Assembly (NCBI GenBank): GCA_947254025.1
Contig: CAMYBS010000026.1
Span: forward strand, 1-16,006
DNA length: 16,006 nucleotides
Direction: 5' to 3'
From: an uncultured Clostridia bacterium
GTDB lineage: Bacteria; Bacillota; Clostridia; Tissierellales; Peptoniphilaceae
Each line of letters starts with the position of its first letter. The stretch's first letter is position 1. This document shows, in pieces, positions 14,685 to 16,006 of the stretch. Below the pieces are notes generated by a model. The model saw nothing but the letters and a program-made list of their open reading frames with translations, did no database searches and was not told the DNA's origin. The position numbers and the translations under genes are program-made.

Positions 14685-15643
14685 TGAATTTAGATAGCTT
14701 TAAATATTTATTAAGTGAAATATTTTTTATAGATTTAAAAGAAGAGCATGGTGCATTCAAGAAAAATGTTGACTACCCAGTTCTCATAAAAGATATGAGA
14801 AAGATTGTTAAAGAGAACAAAGAAGACATAGATGTAAAACTATTCTTAAAAGCTATGCCTATAGTTTTGACACTTGATAATAGTTTTACACATAAAAATG
14901 CTTATGAAGATGCAATCAAAGCCGTGAAAGACTTCGATAAATTCTTGCTGCATGAAGCGTTAAATGAAGACATGGACATTGACATAAGACTCATCTACGC
15001 TTACTATCTAAAAGAAAATTATGACGACATAAACTATGTGTACCTATATGTGTCACTGCTTGAAGAAAAGTATAAAGACAAGGCCATAGACGAAGCGATA
15101 GAGATATTTGAAAAAATATACCTTGATAATAACAAAGCAAAGTACGCACTATACAAGTTAGGATATTACTATAGATTTAAAAAGGATTATATAAGGAGCA
15201 AGGCTTACTTTGAAAAATATCTTAAGCTTGAGAACGAGCTTGAGAAAAAAGAAGAAGTTGAGGGTGTATTGAGCCTAGACTACGAAGAATACAAGATAGA
15301 ACTTGCAGAGTACTTTATAGGCGTGAAAAAGTTTAAAGAAGCCTACGATGTACTGATAGAAAACATCGACAATGCAAAAGACGACAGAGTATATTACTAC
15401 CTAAGCGTTGTAATGACAATGACAGGCAATTTTAAAGAGGCACTTGACTATGCGATAGAGGCAAGTAAGGACAGACAGAGCGCACAGTACATGGATCAGC
15501 TTGCAATATCAAACTACAACAGTGGCAACCTTGACAGTGCAATTGCCATACTTGAAAAGCAAATTAAAAAAGAAGATTACACACCGAGTACGAAAGAGTA
15601 CTTAGAGAAGATGAAAGAACAAAGAGATATGATGAATAAATAA
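14684..15643 (+). CDS. TPR-like helical repeat protein of unknown function
   Basis: A 319-residue protein without signal peptide or membrane helix, so probably cytoplasmic. The C-terminal half contains tetratricopeptide-like helix pairs: residues about 152-185 (ALYKLGYYYRFKKDYIRSKA), about 203-230 (ELAEYFIGVKKFKEAYDVL), about 234-266 (YYYLSVVMTMTGNFKEALDY) and about 268-300 (MDQLAISNYNSGNLDSAIAI). The N-terminal 130 residues are also helical and acidic, perhaps degenerate repeats. TPR arrays bind protein partners; no catalytic motif is visible. It starts at TAATG on the stop of the membrane protein, with AGGAGG at 14667-14672 eleven bases upstream. The ATG at 14676 is in the other gene's frame. 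It is the last gene before a strong terminator. A role as scaffold for the membrane protein is a contextual guess. Confidence 0.82.
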   Translation: MNLDSFKYLLSEIFFIDLKEEHGAFKKNVDYPVLIKDMRKIVKENKEDIDVKLFLKAMPIVLTLDNSFTHKNAYEDAIKAVKDFDKFLLHEALNEDMDIDIRLIYAYYLKENYDDINYVYLYVSLLEEKYKDKAIDEAIEIFEKIYLDNNKAKYALYKLGYYYRFKKDYIRSKAYFEKYLKLENELEKKEEVEGVLSLDYEEYKIELAEYFIGVKKFKEAYDVLIENIDNAKDDRVYYYLSVVMTMTGNFKEALDYAIEASKDRQSAQYMDQLAISNYNSGNLDSAIAILEKQIKKEDYTPSTKEYLEKMKEQRDMMNK

Positions 15644-15656
15644 GACATAAATAGAA

Positions 15657-15693
15657 CCCTCATTGACCACAGAGTTGATGAGGGATTTTTTTT
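15657..15693 (+). terminator. Rho-independent terminator ending the operon
   Basis: CCCTCATTGAC (15657-15667) pairs with GTTGATGAGGG (15674-15684) to form an 11-pair stem, including two G-U pairs, around a six-base loop CACAGA. One A and a run of eight T follow (15686-15693). It lies 13 bases after the stop of the TPR-like gene and is the only strong terminator I found in the window. Confidence 0.95.
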
Positions 15694-15910
15694 GGGATAA
15701 TTAGATTTTAGATAAGATATAGAAACGATCTAATACATGAGAGACTTGATATATAGTAAGAGGCTTGGGACTATATAGCAAGTGAAGCATATAGTAGCAG
15801 GAACTGTGGCATTAAAGAAAAGAGTTACATCTTGAGATTAAGTATCACAATGATAAATGCACATACTATAGATAGTGGGCCAAAGAAATAGGCGATACAA
15901 TTGTAAAATA
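15694..15910. other. Non-coding intergenic stretch, no gene seen
   Basis: No open frame with a ribosome binding site is present; the longest ATG-started frames I read, such as those from the ATGs in the 15730s and 15850s, close after about a dozen codons. There is no tRNA cloverleaf, hairpin-plus-T-run or inverted-repeat border that I can recognise. The sequence is AT-rich with loose recurrences of ATATAG(T/C)A around 15750-15805. Confidence 0.6.
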
Positions 15911-15956
15911 AAAGAGAAAAAACTTTAAAAATAAGTAAAAACTTTTTAAAAAGTAC
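15911..15956 (+). promoter_or_regulatory. A/T-tract region with direct repeat and palindrome, probable UP element
   Basis: Runs of A and T directly precede the -35 box. AAAAACTTT occurs at 15918-15926 and again at 15937-15945, 19 bases apart and so near two helical turns. ACTTTTTAAAAAGT at 15941-15954 is a perfect 14-base palindrome ending two bases before the -35. Such A/T tracts are typical UP elements contacted by the RNA polymerase alpha subunit; the palindrome could instead be an operator. Confidence 0.5.
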
Positions 15957-15985
15957 TTGACAAAGATAAAAATAAATGGTAGAAT
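15957..15985 (+). promoter_or_regulatory. Near-consensus strong sigma-A promoter firing out of the window
   Basis: TTGACA at 15957-15962 is a perfect -35 and TAGAAT at 15980-15985 matches the -10 consensus in five of six bases, with an ideal 17-base spacer. Transcription should begin near 15992, leaving about 15 bases of transcript in the window. Strength, the preceding A/T tracts and the isolated position after a terminator suggest a highly expressed unit such as an rRNA or tRNA operon beyond the right edge; that identity is inferred. Confidence 0.85.
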
Positions 15986-16006
15986 GGATAAGTCATCTGG
16001 AAAGAC

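Noticed and set aside
14867..14895. TTGACA inside the TPR-like gene as an internal promoter
   Set aside because: No acceptable -10 lies at 16-18 bases (ACATAA or CATAAA only), and no gene start follows within a useful distance.
15750..15805. Recurring ATATAG(T/C)A segments in the right intergenic region as a repeat array
   Set aside because: Copies differ in length and spacing and share only short AT-rich words; no regular unit, spacer structure or dyad supports a CRISPR or iteron array.

Overview
The window is a compact, AT-rich stretch with every gene on the + strand. Genes are separated by only a few bases or overlap, and most carry strong AGGAGG-type ribosome binding sites. Arginine is mostly encoded by AGA/AGG. 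The order pheS-pheT-zapA-(U32 protein)-mutS2 is a Firmicutes arrangement (Bacillus subtilis has pheST, zapA and mutS2 close together). The B12-type radical SAM protein with a DUF4080-like tail and the long U32 protein point to an anaerobic clostridial or Tissierellia/Peptoniphilaceae-like bacterium. The taxon is an inference; there is no rRNA in the window to confirm it.

Layout. (1) 1-1466: the 3' part of a KtrB/TrkH potassium channel subunit, cut by the window edge, and its cytoplasmic RCK partner KtrA. (2) 1456-2211: a SPOUT/TrmH-family RNA 2'-O-methyltransferase resembling YsgA/RlmP, overlapping ktrA. (3) 2219-5655: pheS and pheT behind an extended -10 promoter, with no room for the T-box leader that often controls pheST in Firmicutes. 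(4) 5667-8205: a long ZapA-type cell-division protein and a U32-family protein with RlhA-like features. (5) 8214-10583: mutS2. (6) 10596-12293: argS. (7) 12293-15643: three genes of unknown role (radical SAM/B12-like protein, six-helix membrane protein, TPR-like protein), each overlapping its upstream neighbour and ending at one strong terminator at 15657-15693. (8) 15694-16006: a non-coding stretch ending in a near-consensus promoter (TTGACA, 17 bp, TAGAAT) behind A/T-rich tracts. It fires out of the window and probably drives a highly expressed transcription unit such as an rRNA or tRNA operon.

Working together: the central theme is translation. Two aminoacyl-tRNA synthetases sit with a probable rRNA methyltransferase, a probable RNA hydroxylase of the U32 family, and MutS2, which is known in B. 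subtilis to act on collided ribosomes. ZapA adds a link to division. Potassium uptake at the left edge is probably a separate function that shares the transcript. The least explained part is the argS-linked three-gene cassette at the right, which is the best candidate here for an undescribed function. I found no CRISPR array, insertion sequence, prophage or toxin-antitoxin gene.
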